From Echinometra lucunter (taxonomy: Eukaryota; Echinodermata; Echinoidea; Camarodonta; Echinometridae), in contig CM057165.1 of the NCBI GenBank assembly GCA_029962745.1, positions 24,145,202 to 24,209,201 of the forward strand: a stretch of DNA of 64,000 bases. Direction: 5' to 3'. The notes under the pieces are model-generated. The model ran no database searches. It saw nothing but the letters and a program-made list of their open reading frames with translations, and had not been told where the DNA came from. Numbering within the stretch: the stretch's first letter is position 1; each line of letters begins with the position of its first letter. The translations under genes and the position numbers were made by a program. Positions 38,452-43,729 of the stretch are shown here, piece after piece.

Positions 38452-41356
38452 TCACAAGTTTGGTCTCAAAAGATGTGTGAGATTTGAACGGAGAAGTCAT
38501 GAAACGTCGCGGCAAGAGCTTTTTACGTTGATATATATTGCACAAAATGTCGAGGAAGGTCATACTCCCACCCCCCCCCCCCCCGCTCTATTAGGGTTGA
38601 ACATTTGCAATGTGTATTATCCTCTTTTAAACCCAAAAGTCCTTTTCAGGACCATCATATGGTGATCTGTAAACCAAATTATTAACCAAAATCATTTGTA
38701 ACATTTGTCTTTCTTCAACATTCAGACTTATGTGAAAAAAATTATTATTTCAAAGCTGTTTACTTACGTATAATGGTATGAGTAGCACATCAATAAAATA
38801 TTATAGCTGTTCGTACATCAACACAGGTATTTTCATGACACCACCACCTGCAAAAGGACATCGTAGACGGCACACTATGGCCCGCTACTACCAGCCACCG
38901 CCTGTTGAGACTGTGACCCAGGCCAGACTACGCCGGGAAGCAGAAACCAAGATGTGCAAGATGCTGAAGGAGCTCCTGGGCCAGATTCTGCTGGTGTTCT
39001 TGGCACTAGAAGTGGCCCATTTTCAGAGGGATCCCAACACTTACATGCTTCACCGTGCGATGAATGATGCATTCACGGCAGGATTTGAGGATGTGAGTCA
39101 AACAAATGTATTAATCTCTCTGCAAAGATTTGTTCCATCTATGAATGTGCATTGCAGTCTTTCTGCTTGAATAGTACACACAGCATCCTTGGCAAGAACT
39201 GCAGCAACATTGTAGCACTGTTATTGCCAAAGTTTCTCCTCAAGTTTATGTGGAATAATAGGAAGCCAACCATCCATTGTCAGAGTTAGACTACTTTGCA
39301 GCTCTGTGTGGTGTATTGCTTCAATATTTGCTTGGAATGTTATGGATGGTATTGTTTTGGGGGTTTTTTTATATAGAAATGGTTTACTAATAGTGTAGCA
39401 TTACAAAAGAAAAGTCACAAGTGTGATACTCATTGTGCCTTGCTCTCTAAGCTTTTTATTTTGGTAGACTGTGGTGTATGAAAGTGTGTTGCTGTTTCAT
39501 GGAACACTGCCTAAAGTACCAAGATGTATTTATTGCTTTCTTGACCAGGTTTCCTCCTTCAATGATGTGTATGGCTACCTAAGGGACTCCTTTGTACCAG
39601 AGTTGTATGGAGAGAACAGAGGATTCCTTGGGGATGAAAGTACATACAGAGTAGGAAGAGCTAGACTGAGACAAATCAGAATTTTGCCAGGTAAGATTAC
39701 AGGATATCTCTTATTATACTGATTTCATGAAATTTCAGTAGGAATTTCACACAATGCAGTTTAACTGATCCAAGATATGTTACTATGCAGTTAAAGCACT
39801 TCAAATTTTGTCTTAATTTAATTGCATTTTGAAAGATTTGAAACCTAATGGTGGAATCTCTAATTGTATATAAGAATTGATTTCATTCATGTACTAGGAG
39901 GCTTTTAGCTCTACAGCAATAATAGTAAACTATATGAACGTTTTTGTGGTGCATCAACACTTTTCAGCTGAGCTTTCTGCAAGTCAATTATCGAGTAAGT
40001 GCCACTACTTGTACGCATATATTGGTAGAAAAAAAATGACAAAAAACTGAGCTCATTATATCCTCTCCCCCCCCCCCCCCCCATACAGATGCCTGTACTC
40101 CACCTGAACCGACACGTCACATCATCAACTGCACTGGGACCTTACGAAGACAAAAGCATACAGACCAAGGTACTTACGACATGTCATGGTCGGTGCTCCT
40201 TGAAGACGATACAGAATCAGCACCAGACATAGATTCCTTTGGTCCTTGGAAATTCACACCATCCAGTTTATCCCATGGAAGCTATCATATGGGTGAATAT
40301 GGATTGTATACACGGGGTGGCTACATCCAGGTCTTGGGCTCTACTGCACGAAGCACCCTTCGCATACTCCAAGAACTCCAGGATCGGAAGTGGTTGGATG
40401 AATACACAAGGGCTCTGTACATAGAATGGACGGTCTTCAGTGCAGATGCAGGACTGCTGTGTGTATGCACCGCCTTATTTGAGGCTACCACAATAGGGAA
40501 TGTAGATTCTACAGGGGAGTTTCATGCTTTCAAGCTATTCAGCTTAGACACATTGGCAGATAAAATCAACCTGGCTCTTCAGAGTGTCTATCTTCTGGTG
40601 ATCCTTGTCCTTATCCGCTTGGAAGTCAGGAAACTGAGGCGCAAGAAAAGGGAATATTTCCACTTCTGGAACATCCTGAATATCCTGACAATACTCATCT
40701 CCATCTTGTCTACTGTGTTTTACTGCCTGTGGGCAACATTTCTGACCAAGGCCATGAAGACATACACCCAAGATCCTACAAAGTTCACCTCCTTCTTCTT
40801 TGTTGTGCTCATGGATCAAGCTTTCATGGCATTTACTGGCTTCTTGGTGTTCATTAACACCCTCCGCTGTGCCAAGATACTTCGCTACAACAGCAGCATC
40901 CAAACAGTCCATCAAACATTCTCCAACATAAGCTCCGAGTTCTTCATCTTCACTCTCATGGTGTTCATCTTCCTCTTTGCCTTTGCGCTTCTATTCTGTG
41001 TGACCTTTGGTTCAGACGTCATGGACTTCAAGGATGTGGCCTTCTCCTTCCAGACCATCTTCCTCTTCCTCGAAGGTGGCTACGAGGAATTCATGGACGT
41101 CAGTGAAACCCACTGCACACTTGGCCCAGTTTACTTCACTTTTATGACATTTTCTCTGTTTTTCCTCCTCTTCAATTTCTACATTCTACTCGTTCTCTAT
41201 GCATTTCGACATGCAAGGCGCACATATCCAGATGAGGACTACAAGGATGTGCTTGGGGCAATTGTGGACTGGATCTTTTCTGTCTTTTCAATCAAAAGAG
41301 TACCGAAGAGAGACAAATCTAACCAATCTGTGCCTATTTCCAAGAGGAAGAGGTGA
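1675..41356 (+). CDS. Polycystin-1-like protein (PKD/REJ/GPS/PLAT, 11-TM), 24 coding exons
   Basis: Coding exons: 1675-1756, 4386-4984, 5443-5656, 6328-6546, 7866-8048, 8455-9429, 10033-10188, 11222-11417, 12320-12564, 13121-13357, 13822-13967, 15322-15585, 16409-16534, 18899-18996, 19826-19946, 20884-21141, 33878-34501, 34858-35088, 35355-35638, 35991-37161, 37550-37940, 38827-39092, 39549-39690, 40089-41356. All phases join and give 2831 residues plus stop. Order: signal peptide (1-26), PKD-like repeats (about 30-700), REJ region (about 700-1170), GAIN/GPS (to 1610, predicted cleavage L1598|S1599), TM1, PLAT (about 1665-1755), TM2-TM6, polycystin extracellular domain (about 2370-2560) and TM7-TM11 with a pore region around LEGG 2737-2740. 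Family members are ciliary or sperm receptors/channels that pair with PKD2-type subunits. The length and lack of LRR, WSC or lectin domains resemble PKD1L1, but I cannot assign orthology. Exon 1 is the least certain part. Introns 5 and 21 use GC donors. Confidence 0.9.
2311..2572. repeat. Foldback element with 94-bp inverted arms
   Basis: The left arm 2311-2404 and the right arm 2479-2572 are near-perfect reverse complements, including the shared AGAACATCCCTTCAC and GGTTCTGGTAGTCAAAAG segments, separated by a loop of about 74 bp. It has no coding potential, so it is a MITE or foldback type. Confidence 0.85.
3128..3365. repeat. Poly(dG)/poly(dC) dispersed repeat with purine tract
   Basis: It begins GGGGGGCAGGGGTGGGC, passes a purine-rich GA/A tract at 3177-3240, and ends with a run of about 20 C followed by CTGGTGCCGCCCCTGCC. 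A very similar ending (poly-C then CTGGTGCCGCC) recurs right after the assembly gap at about 63368-63410, so this is a repeated element. Confidence 0.5.
4386..4984 (+). CDS. Polycystin exon 2: PKD-like domain
   Basis: Residues 28-227. It has the PKD (Ig-like) signature: CSWDFSD in the first half and SHTYTYPGAYNI at the end of the fold. The rest resembles a second, weaker Ig-like segment with N-glycosylation sequons. The acceptor is TTCAG (phase 1) and the donor GTAAGT (phase 0). Confidence 0.88.
5443..5656 (+). CDS. Polycystin exon 3
   Basis: Residues 228-298, read from the acceptor ATTAG as VSGLVFFVSEYVVETG. There is no stop in this frame and the donor is GTGAGG in phase 1. The segment (WPALIEWSAYNEDKH, VWLYLLNP) looks like a beta-strand-rich half domain of the PKD series. 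It has no internal ATG, so frame choice rests on splice phase and residue pattern. Confidence 0.8.
6328..6546 (+). CDS. Polycystin exon 4: PKD-like half
   Basis: Residues 299-371. It starts NFTVKASVHHEI, as in the last strand of one PKD unit, and ends in YIDYGDGTIG, the central PKD motif of the next. Acceptor TGCAG, donor GTTTGT, both phase 1. Confidence 0.85.
6592..6751. repeat. Foldback MITE with GGGGCCCGTAACACAAAG ends
   Basis: Left end GGGGCCCGTAACACAAAG and right end CTTTGTGTTACGGGGCCC are inverted copies, and the similarity continues inwards for about 50 bp per arm. The centre carries GATTGGT boxes, as do the foldbacks at 43431 and 50111. It lies in polycystin intron 4. Confidence 0.85.
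6752..7381. repeat. Long terminal-inverted-repeat element in intron 4
   Basis: The left end carries AAACTTGCTAGTATAGTAACT and CCATCAATGGTA. The right end has the reverse complement, CCATTGATGGCAAAGTTACT plus AGCAAGTTT. A second inverted pair lies inside: ATGAACGCCTAAGAATACGCC at about 6933 against GGCGTATTCTTAGGCGTTCAT near 7270. The left arm has a tandem duplication of about 39 bp (6770-6847). A tRNA-like SINE piece (7105-7176) and a short TA run are enclosed. Confidence 0.75.
7105..7176 (+). repeat. tRNA-like SINE head
   Basis: TGTGGCTCGATCAGATGG resembles an A box and CAGTTCGATTCCC a B box at tRNA spacing. Acceptor-stem pairing is poor, so it is tRNA-derived repeat rather than a tRNA gene. 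Confidence 0.45.
7866..8048 (+). CDS. Polycystin exon 5: PKD-like half
   Basis: Residues 372-432. NHAYTVPAVYTVQLF is the classic end of a PKD repeat and complements the GDGT half in exon 4. The donor is GCAAGA, a GC-AG type: phase 1 and the downstream reading frame both need the break at 8048/8049. Confidence 0.82.
8205..8454 (+). repeat. Tandem duplication at the acceptor of intron 5
   Basis: Two copies of a segment of about 120 bp lie head to tail. Both carry ACCTGTGGTCA(A/G)TAAAAGAAC and a (TTTGT)-rich end. The second copy supplies the polypyrimidine tract of the ATAG acceptor of exon 6 at 8455. Confidence 0.75.
8455..9429 (+). CDS. Polycystin exon 6: PKD repeats and start of REJ region
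   Basis: Residues 433-757. It contains one PKD-like unit (CEWNIGGHIF, YKFLGEGIYDIEV), a second with FAIDYGDETVE and VEHTYTSAGLYTAKV, and then a stretch with cysteines and VSYEWVLFKLNE that matches the beginning of REJ regions. Acceptor ATAG, donor GTTAGT, phase 1 both sides. Confidence 0.9.
10033..10188 (+). CDS. Polycystin exon 7: REJ hallmark
   Basis: Residues 758-809. DGSLSKDPDFN followed by FSWFCRKSN is the family hallmark (D-G-S-x-S-x-D-P-D, then a WxC) of receptor-for-egg-jelly modules. Acceptor CACAG, donor GTCCGT, phase 1. Confidence 0.9.
11222..11417 (+). CDS. Polycystin exon 8: REJ region
   Basis: Residues 810-875. It contains LTIPGETLQGNHTHVFRLLV and a hydrophobic beta-strand pattern expected between REJ FnIII-like folds. 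Acceptor TTACAG (phase 1), donor GTGGGT (phase 2). Confidence 0.88.
11494..11566 (+). repeat. tRNA-derived SINE head in intron 8
   Basis: A 73-nt stretch with GTGGTCGAGTGG (A-box-like) and GGGTTCGAACCCC (perfect T-arm/B-box). Only GTGC/GCAC of the acceptor stem pairs, so it is a tRNA-like repeat and not a confident tRNA gene. It shares the A-box wording with the fragment at 1436-1556. Confidence 0.55.
12320..12564 (+). CDS. Polycystin exon 9: REJ region
   Basis: Residues 875-956. CMANCGTNINPSERFVLSAK with CEDC and YYWELI matches the C-x(n)-C...LxAxC...Y-x-W pattern of REJ modules. Acceptor TGCAG phase 2, donor GTGGGT phase 1. Confidence 0.9.
12896..13060. repeat. Degenerate pogo/Tigger-like MITE
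   Basis: GTGGAACCCTCATAACAAAC and CTTGTTATAATAAGAGCTTG resemble decayed ends of the TGGAAACTCGGTATAAC family that is better preserved at 49473-49650. It lies in intron 9. Confidence 0.4.
13121..13357 (+). CDS. Polycystin exon 10: REJ region
   Basis: Residues 957-1035. FTTNAPPHLGTCSASPEEG and FTIICQDFVDEDEPLSYEV are the strongly conserved NxPPxxGxC and C..W/F.D.D.PLxYEV stretches of REJ proteins. Acceptor ACCAG, donor GTATAG, phase 1. Confidence 0.92.
13822..13967 (+). CDS. Polycystin exon 11: REJ region
   Basis: Residues 1036-1084. LPVGHASHDYQVDITVKVFD followed by YGATTTTAVAVK matches the LPxG...V.V.D.YGA.T motif that closes an FnIII-like fold. Acceptor GTAG phase 1, donor GTATTG phase 0. 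Confidence 0.9.
13968..15321 (+). other. Polycystin intron 11
   Basis: A 1.35-kb AT-rich intron. I see no coding exon and no clear repeat structure in it. Confidence 0.5.
15322..15585 (+). CDS. Polycystin exon 12: helical linker into GAIN
   Basis: Residues 1085-1172. A Ser/Thr/Glu-rich helical segment (SGEESTLTSLLESGDTQSAT, then an acidic tract QEEQEEESD) ends in a basic KKIKRAK. It corresponds to the start of the GAIN helical subdomain. Acceptor TACAG, donor GTATGA, phase 0. Confidence 0.85.
15763..16048. repeat. MITE with CTTAAAGGAGAAGTC terminal inverted repeats
   Basis: Left end CTTAAAGGAGAAGTCCAGAC and right end (C)TAGACTTCTCCTTTAAG are inverted copies, with pairing continuing to a GATTTC/GAAATT pair. 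The interior is about 240 bp and non-coding. It lies in intron 12. Confidence 0.8.
16409..16534 (+). CDS. Polycystin exon 13: GAIN helices
   Basis: Residues 1173-1214. SIIENIRQIEVRDMETLQQT and HVTREKDEISATAQ match the LLxxLxxxVxTxxxxxQxxxAL..VT..P.ELS..AQ pattern of polycystin GAIN domains. Phase 0 on both sides. Confidence 0.88.
16535..18898 (+). other. Polycystin intron 13
   Basis: A 2.4-kb AT-rich intron. It holds a decayed pogo/Tigger-like repeat at about 17165-17320 (TGGAACCTTGTTACAGC, CTTGATATAACAAG) and otherwise nothing I can name. Confidence 0.5.
18899..18996 (+). CDS. Polycystin exon 14
   Basis: Residues 1215-1247: LSAAQSYQEMSEFLEAESGS then a Gly/Asn-rich linker. Acceptor TTACAG phase 0, donor GTAGGT phase 2. 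Confidence 0.8.
19826..19946 (+). CDS. Polycystin exon 15
   Basis: Residues 1247-1287. IMLGLSNIMEAAFSSLSSVI matches the helical GAIN segment. The acceptor ACCAAG is weak, but it is the only one that keeps phase 2 and avoids stops; the nearby CTACAG would run into a stop. Donor GTAAGT phase 0. Confidence 0.78.
20012..20527. mobile_element. Non-autonomous DNA transposon (hAT-like) with 8-bp target duplication
   Basis: The element starts GGCTTTTACTAAACACTCGG and ends with the reverse complement (TGTTTAGTAAAAGCC). The inverted arms run for roughly 100 bp on each side and include GCGACCC, CAGCGAGCCGCG and TTTTGGACC segments. TAATAGTC flanks it exactly on both sides (20004-20011 and 20528-20535). 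An 8-bp duplication is typical of hAT elements, also of P and some others. It is 516 bp with no transposase, in polycystin intron 15. Confidence 0.9.
20884..21141 (+). CDS. Polycystin exon 16: GAIN beta domain
   Basis: Residues 1288-1373. It contains VPGEDSTVISTEAVSLILQR, the typical GExxxxixtxxVxLxLqR start of the GAIN beta subdomain, and YFQLPSNVLDEDG. The exon ends at GTGAGT in phase 0 just after IDSH. The next coding exon is 12.7 kb away. Confidence 0.9.
21274..22200. repeat. Dispersed AGGTCA-rich repeat, two related segments
   Basis: It starts GTCGAGCCACCGAGTTGGAG with GACTAAGG, like the start of the array at 32400. Two segments (about 21340-21530 and 22010-22170) both carry AAAGGTCATGTATGTAGGTC followed by GTCAAATGAGGTC. 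It is the same family as the 32.5-33.5 kb array but not in tight tandem. Confidence 0.65.
23076..24908 (-). CDS. TRIM56-like RING/B-box protein A, intronless, nested in intron 16
   Basis: A single 610-codon open frame. Residues 15-58 form a C3HC4 RING (C15, C18, C30, H32, C35, C38, C55, C58). Residues 118-150 form a B-box type 2 (C118, H121, C130, C133, C139, C142, H147, H150). A helical coiled-coil-like stretch follows to about 290, then a C-terminal half of repeated beta-strand blocks that looks like an NHL/propeller-type fold (ending IHQLGSSK...VPSVKKVEIS). Known role of the family: E3 ubiquitin ligase, often in innate immune signalling; the exact substrate is unknown. It lies antisense inside the polycystin intron and is paralogous to the gene at 29801-31645, with the same layout and C-terminal wording. 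The start ATG at 24908 precedes the RING by 14 residues. No nearby AATAAA was seen downstream. Confidence 0.9.
   Translation of the reverse strand: MTQKAGDIALLLPECSICIDIIQDARLLTCGHTFCGKCLQEHANKSPIPGNVIECPECRTKISLPSNGVSGLPRNYSLQFTIDKLQDMNLAQAEAPVAEAQEEQKKPLPPAIKYIAKCKKHSTEVTNFCCETCQGALICRDCTVVDHKGHRFVNIKDKSDQLKASLTTLIGQHQKMTESVLAVNQRAAVSTIRSHIWQLQSEAQGAADRMIQEIEIQRDQFIGQVQQFGCKMEEKVDLMYYNERPIDDIVEMINRGNEYEITEKFAKAQECLRVSLSEMRDKMDAKLMPRVARSLALKNNIPERLDKKSKMFKVVLTNLSWKPASNVIVDTEGCRDTIISSFTCLPNGNWYVLYTSTQLPNAVAVKELSTSGSERLLGLRVAGRPVDINSTKDSSIVMTSLQDGTWYLYMNDITGRTTLCKELPIKRGGSGADPYVHMDPEDQLWIPEVNGHTIWKIMLTERQCIDFSVNGFFHPINTVLCGSYIYIITSNKKVMRRLTTYGSIPEPCNIDTKLGDPVQLLVDPLTQEVLIVYHRLSDPARFELGIHQLGSSKSLIDPILLDWVPSVKKVEISHKGNLAILLAKGQGGMILDYEREHLPPLSDILSVTPK
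27781..28258. repeat. Possible foldback element
   Basis: Ends are TTCACACCTTTGCGTATTGC and ATATGCAAAGGTGTTAA; further inside, TACGCAGC-type motifs and CATACCCAGCAAT / ATTGGGTATG pair loosely. Its GC content (around AACGTACGCAGC) differs from the AT-rich surroundings. The ends are imperfect, so this call is tentative. Confidence 0.4.
28448..28857. mobile_element. piggyBac-type MITE, copy 1 (TTAA flanks)
   Basis: TTAA at 28444-28447 and 28858-28861 flank a 410-bp element beginning CCCATAGAGGTACAG and ending CTGTACTGATATGGG. The interior shares ATGAGCAGAAAGAG, TTAAATTGGCAATG and the TTGCCAATTTGA block with the copy at 43730-44113. Confidence 0.75.
29677..29682 (-). terminator. Candidate polyadenylation signal of TRIM B
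   Basis: AATAAA on the minus strand, about 120 bases after the TRIM B stop codon. Confidence 0.4.
29801..31645 (-). CDS. TRIM56-like RING/B-box protein B, intronless, nested in intron 16
   Basis: A single 614-codon open frame. RING: C19, C22, C34, H36, C39, C42, C59, C62. B-box 2: C119, H122, C131, C134, C140, C143, H148, H151. A helical region (about 165-300) and a beta-rich C-terminal half follow, closing with IHRLGSSRPV, VPSVMKVDIS and NLAVLLAKDKNGM. The matching blocks in TRIM A show the two are duplicates with substantial divergence. Predicted role: cytoplasmic E3 ubiquitin ligase; the beta-rich half probably binds the target. An ATG pair opens the frame and the first is taken as start. 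Its orientation is opposite to the host polycystin gene. Lack of introns suggests an ancient retrocopy or a lineage-typical intronless TRIM expansion. Confidence 0.9.
   Translation of the reverse strand: MMAQHSTGGNLAKSLLPECPVCLDVMRGARLLNCGHTYCQDCLEREVARSPAPHRVLTCPECREDMPLGVDGVNGLKRNFSIQTIIDKYDNMTLTQGEDTTRQEGTELTLPEEKYTVKCERHMNEVTHFICETCLDTLICGVCTAQDHFGHHFVSIRGKCEALKKPLLELVEQHQRLTAKVIGRDQRAATDAIASHTRRLEDEVKQAAAKKTRAIHEERDKLLHLAQHIGQVMQEKTNNMYYNENPIDVIAEMVVRDNEYEIVEGYGQAMECLKVSLAEMEEKMSSSILPEVAKCLSFKEEGSRSSDTKLCDLFLSNTCWKPATTYVDIKAAGDILAFCCGPMGDWYVLSSSGNNGQASGGEKSMSLRQLSSNGQCKRITALTLKAKPLDIIFTKSGKLCIVCLLRNELCLITVQNSSKKGTVMQPLPVKDLVNDALKVTANPQDQIYVPDKSGCGVWKVNLNSGKEQKFSMDEFPHPVNAAGCGTSLYCITAEKEIIQRQDFPSSIPTVCNHDTKSGEPVQLLTDSKTCTILVIHQSVHDTSSFELSIHRLGSSRPVVEPIKQNWVPSVMKVDISQNGNLAVLLAKDKNGMIVEYKRENLPLLHDIPGLLPQE
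31646..32400. other. Gap between TRIM B and the AGGTCA array
   Basis: No gene is supported. It holds a (TTG)n-rich stretch at about 31999-32040 and otherwise AT-rich DNA. The promoter of TRIM B should lie in the first few hundred bases, but no clear motif was seen. Confidence 0.4.
32401..33545 (+). repeat. 157-bp tandem array with AGGTCA half-sites
   Basis: After TCTCGCCCACCGGAGGTGAA and a (GTCC)n-type run (32446-32520), a unit with AAACTTGGGTTGTAGATGC recurs at 32570, 32728, 32884, 33041, 33198, 33355 and 33520, so the period is 156-158 bp with one longer step. Six of the units contain GAGGTCACATGGTAAGGTCA and AAGGTCATTTCAGGTCAAAC or close variants, giving about four AGGTCA half-sites per unit, two of them one base apart. 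It ends about 330 bp before exon 17. Confidence 0.92.
33878..34501 (+). CDS. Polycystin exon 17: GAIN domain and first half of GPS
   Basis: Residues 1374-1581. It opens NPFAWASVDETQITSQVSSL, the usual continuation of the GAIN beta subdomain after exon 16. It carries several N-glycosylation sequons and ends CVYWNTEEEMWDTSGC, the first half of the GPS motif. Acceptor AATAG, donor GTAAGT, phase 0. Confidence 0.93.
34858..35088 (+). CDS. Polycystin exon 18: GPS cleavage site and TM1
   Basis: Residues 1582-1658. HCQCNHLSHFA holds the GPS cysteines and the autoproteolysis site (predicted L1598|S1599, with H1597 as the base). TM1 follows (ITVGAVFVFYVLVAVWA), then a basic stop-transfer stretch RRDRRAEEQ. 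Confidence 0.95.
35355..35638 (+). CDS. Polycystin exon 19: PLAT domain
   Basis: Residues 1659-1753. The PLAT/LH2 beta-sandwich is clear: YMYHVTIFTG, AGTTAVATITLYGTGGSS, VDSFVLAT, VRVWHDNSGRKPEW. In this family PLAT is cytoplasmic, after TM1, and binds lipids or calcium. Phase 0 start, phase 2 end. Confidence 0.95.
35991..37161 (+). CDS. Polycystin exon 20: end of PLAT, TM2-TM3, long Ser-rich loop
   Basis: Residues 1753-2143. The last PLAT strands (RILVYDLQTHQLWYFLC) lead to the conserved HLWVSIFTRP and FTRLQRVTCC. TM2 (FTLLMMSMLASIMFFGI) and TM3 (ILVGIESGLLVLPGNLLILE) follow. About 200 residues of cytoplasmic Ser/Glu/His-rich loop are poorly conserved in type, with a cysteine cluster LCCCLRPC. 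Confidence 0.93.
37550..37940 (+). CDS. Polycystin exon 21: TM4-TM5
   Basis: Residues 2144-2273. LPWWFVYVGWFFVVVTNLVC and the YGLSYGLQKSFDWLIS/QSVFVLQPGKVI stretch are typical of the polycystin-1 family. The donor is GCAAGT, the second GC-AG intron of the gene, fixed by phase 1. Confidence 0.92.
37941..38826 (+). other. Polycystin intron 21 with poly-C repeats
   Basis: It contains a 31-bp perfect tandem repeat (about 38164-38220, GGTATTCTATGGAAACAACA), a run of about 27 C at 38421-38447, and another near 38570-38584. No exon is seen. Confidence 0.55.
38827..39092 (+). CDS. Polycystin exon 22: TM6
   Basis: Residues 2274-2362. A basic, proline-rich cytoplasmic stretch (PPPAKGHRRRHTMARYY, QARLRREAETKMCK) leads into TM6 (LLGQILLVFLALEVAHF) and the first part of the extracellular polycystin domain. 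Donor GTGAGT phase 0. Confidence 0.92.
39549..39690 (+). CDS. Polycystin exon 23: polycystin extracellular domain
   Basis: Residues 2363-2409. DVYGYLRDSFVPELYGENRG and VGRARLRQIRILPG match the WL...P.LY and G..RLRQ.R conserved motifs of the TM6-TM7 (TOP) loop. Confidence 0.92.
40089..41356 (+). CDS. Polycystin exon 24: terminal exon, TOP domain, TM7-TM11 and pore
   Basis: Residues 2410-2831 and TAA/TGA-type stop (TGA). It includes WLDEYTRALYIEWTVFSADA of the TOP domain, TM7 (SVYLLVILVLIRL), TM8 (ILNILTILISILSTVFYCLW), TM9 (MAFTGFLVFINTL), TM10 (FTLMVFIFLFAFALLFCV), a pore loop with LEGGYEEF (LEGG 2737-2740) and TM11 (VYFTFMTFSLFFLLFNFYIL). The tail is short and basic, with no evident coiled coil. 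A run of 16 C directly precedes the ATACAG acceptor. Confidence 0.95.
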
Positions 41357-43155
41357 ATTATCCAAGGAATAAGTTTCTCGGCGCTTAAAAGACTATTCAT
41401 AATTCAATCAAATTGAAAGAGGAGTCATAAAATGAAATGAATTACAGCATTTCAAATAATATTTTAATGCTATAAAATGCAAAACATGTTTTGAAATATT
41501 CTCATTTTGTTGAACATTATCTCTCTTCATTGTTCTAGGATTACCAAGCTGACAAAAATGCTTAGTAACATGTCATAACTTAGTGAGTTAGATAAAAATG
41601 AAAGCTAAGCATGGTAAATCAATCAAATGAGATACAACATTTACTTGTTTGTATAAAAAAAATTAATTACTCATGATTCTCAGACATAACAAACTTATGT
41701 GAAATAGTTACAATCAGCATATAGAAAGACAGGTTTTTCTGAAGAATTACTGTCTATATTCAAACAAATTATGGTGTTGATACTATAACAGCATTTCTGA
41801 AGTTTCATGATCTGAACTATATTTACTGTGGAATATTTGAATAAGTCTGAATAAGTGTTGACTGGCAGAATTTTGGAGTTTTACTATAATTTGATATTTT
41901 TACCTTGTACATTTTTGGAGTTATGCTCATCTGTACATTCTCCATTTAAAGTGATATCAATTACAAGCGGAGCAAATTAACAATTTTACATTTTTTCTTG
42001 AAAGCACCTAAAGGATTTTTCTAATATTCAACAATTATCAGAACTTCATTTTTTTTAATGCTTACAAAGCAAATGCAAGTTTTGTCTTAAAATTCTGGGA
42101 AATTTAATTTATTGACTACTTGTCTATTTAAAGTCTAAAAATGTGCTTTCCTCAAACACAAGTATTTTTTGTAAAATGAGAATATTCTATTTATCTTATA
42201 TATGCAACATTGTCTTGCTGTATTTAAACAGATTTTTTCATTAAATGCATTCACTAAATCACATTTACGACTAATGAATGTTGTTTATTTGTCAATAGGA
42301 AAAAATACCCCCAAATACATATGATTTGTAGTACGTTTCTTGGTAGCTCTCTTCAAAGTGAAGGGGGGGGGGGTATGAAATCACCCTATTGAACATTCAC
42401 ATATACATGTATGGAAAGAAAAAATAAGTGTTCAAGATAATATATGTCTTAAAACTAGCATTTAATTGACTCACTGTCCTTGCATCACTTCAATGAAGAC
42501 AAATATGACATTTCTCATGTCTAACAGTTCAGTCATGTTATTCACATTACAAAACTACTATTTAGTCACTTGCTCTTTGTAGCTCTCAAGAAAAATATCA
42601 TCCCAAAGGAAACAAAGGCTTATTTGCTTTATTTCATGCTATGCCTTCCTTTCTGTCAAAAAGTCTTTTATGGCTAGTGAGTACACACTGCAATTACCCG
42701 CTTCGCCCTAAAGCCATATCACCGACAGTCCTGCCAACATCAAAATGATATTATACAACTCACTCCTAGATCCTAATCAAATGATTGGTTGAGCGCAGTC
42801 ACGTGTGATTCAGCTATCACACGTTTTCTTCTGAAAAGCGTGCAATAGTTTCCAGTCCTATCACACATTTTTTTCTGTTTTGTCGTTTTTTTCTTTTAAT
42901 CTGTTTTGTGTTGATTTATATGGCAAGAACATTGAATGCACGTAGTCCATGTGCACATACTACTTGGAAGCGCATTACACTCAACTTGGTTGCGCTTATT
43001 GTACGTGATGCGATGTACGTCACACAAGAAAGCAAATGGCGGCTTTCATGACTGTGCGAATCTTTTGGGTAAGTAGAGAAAAAAGGTTTGTAGGATAGAT
43101 CTATTTTTGTTTTATCTTATCAAATAACAGGATCTAGAAGAGTCGTTGCATGAAA

Positions 43156-43318
43156 CAAATGATGCATGTCTTCATTCGTTCATTATACGATCTATCCACT
43201 CTCGTTGAGGCTGCTTGCATCTATCGCACTCAGACTAACAACTTTGTGTGGATAGATGCACATAGCCTCAACTCGAGTGCAGATAGATCGTAATGAACTC
43301 ATGCGCGTGCATCATTTG
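43156..43318. repeat. Foldback hairpin
   Basis: CAAATGATGCATG with TTCATTATACGATCTATC, GTTGAGGCT and TGCATCTATC on the left are mirrored by GATAGATGCA, AGCCTCAAC, GATAGATCGTAATGAA and CATCATTTG on the right. It forms an imperfect 163-bp palindrome. Confidence 0.75.
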
Positions 43319-43430
43319 TATATTAAACTCAAGGTTCCTTTAGGCACACATTTCACTATATGATTTGGCCTTCATATGATTCTGATTGGCAAAAGTGAGG
43401 TCCACTTTCAGTGATTGAAACACCAGGGGG

Positions 43431-43587
43431 GCATTTCATCAACATTTGTTGTCTGACAAGTTGTCAGATCTGACACCTTTCCTTGATTTTGATTGGCTGA
43501 GAAGCATCATTACTATGGCAAGTGTCGGATAAAACAGACTTTGTCGGATAAAACATCCGGCAAGTCCTATCATGAAACGCTCCCGAG
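43431..43587. repeat. Short foldback MITE (TTTCATGAAACGC-type)
   Basis: It starts GGGGGGCATTTCATCAACAT and ends ATCATGAAACGCTCCC, with GTCTGACAAG/ GGCAAGTC and GTCGGATAAAA-type partial inverted similarity and a central TTTTGATTGGCTGA. It is related to the foldback at 50111-50245. Confidence 0.6.
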
Positions 43588-43729
43588 TTATCTGTTAGTC
43601 ATCCACATTGTGTCGACCCATAGCCTATGGTAACTGGGTGGACCTTGTAGAAAGTCTTCTGCAGGAATTACAGAAGTCAGTAGTCAGTGGGTCCTAATGA
43701 GAGCTTGAGTCACTATGGGTGTATATTAA

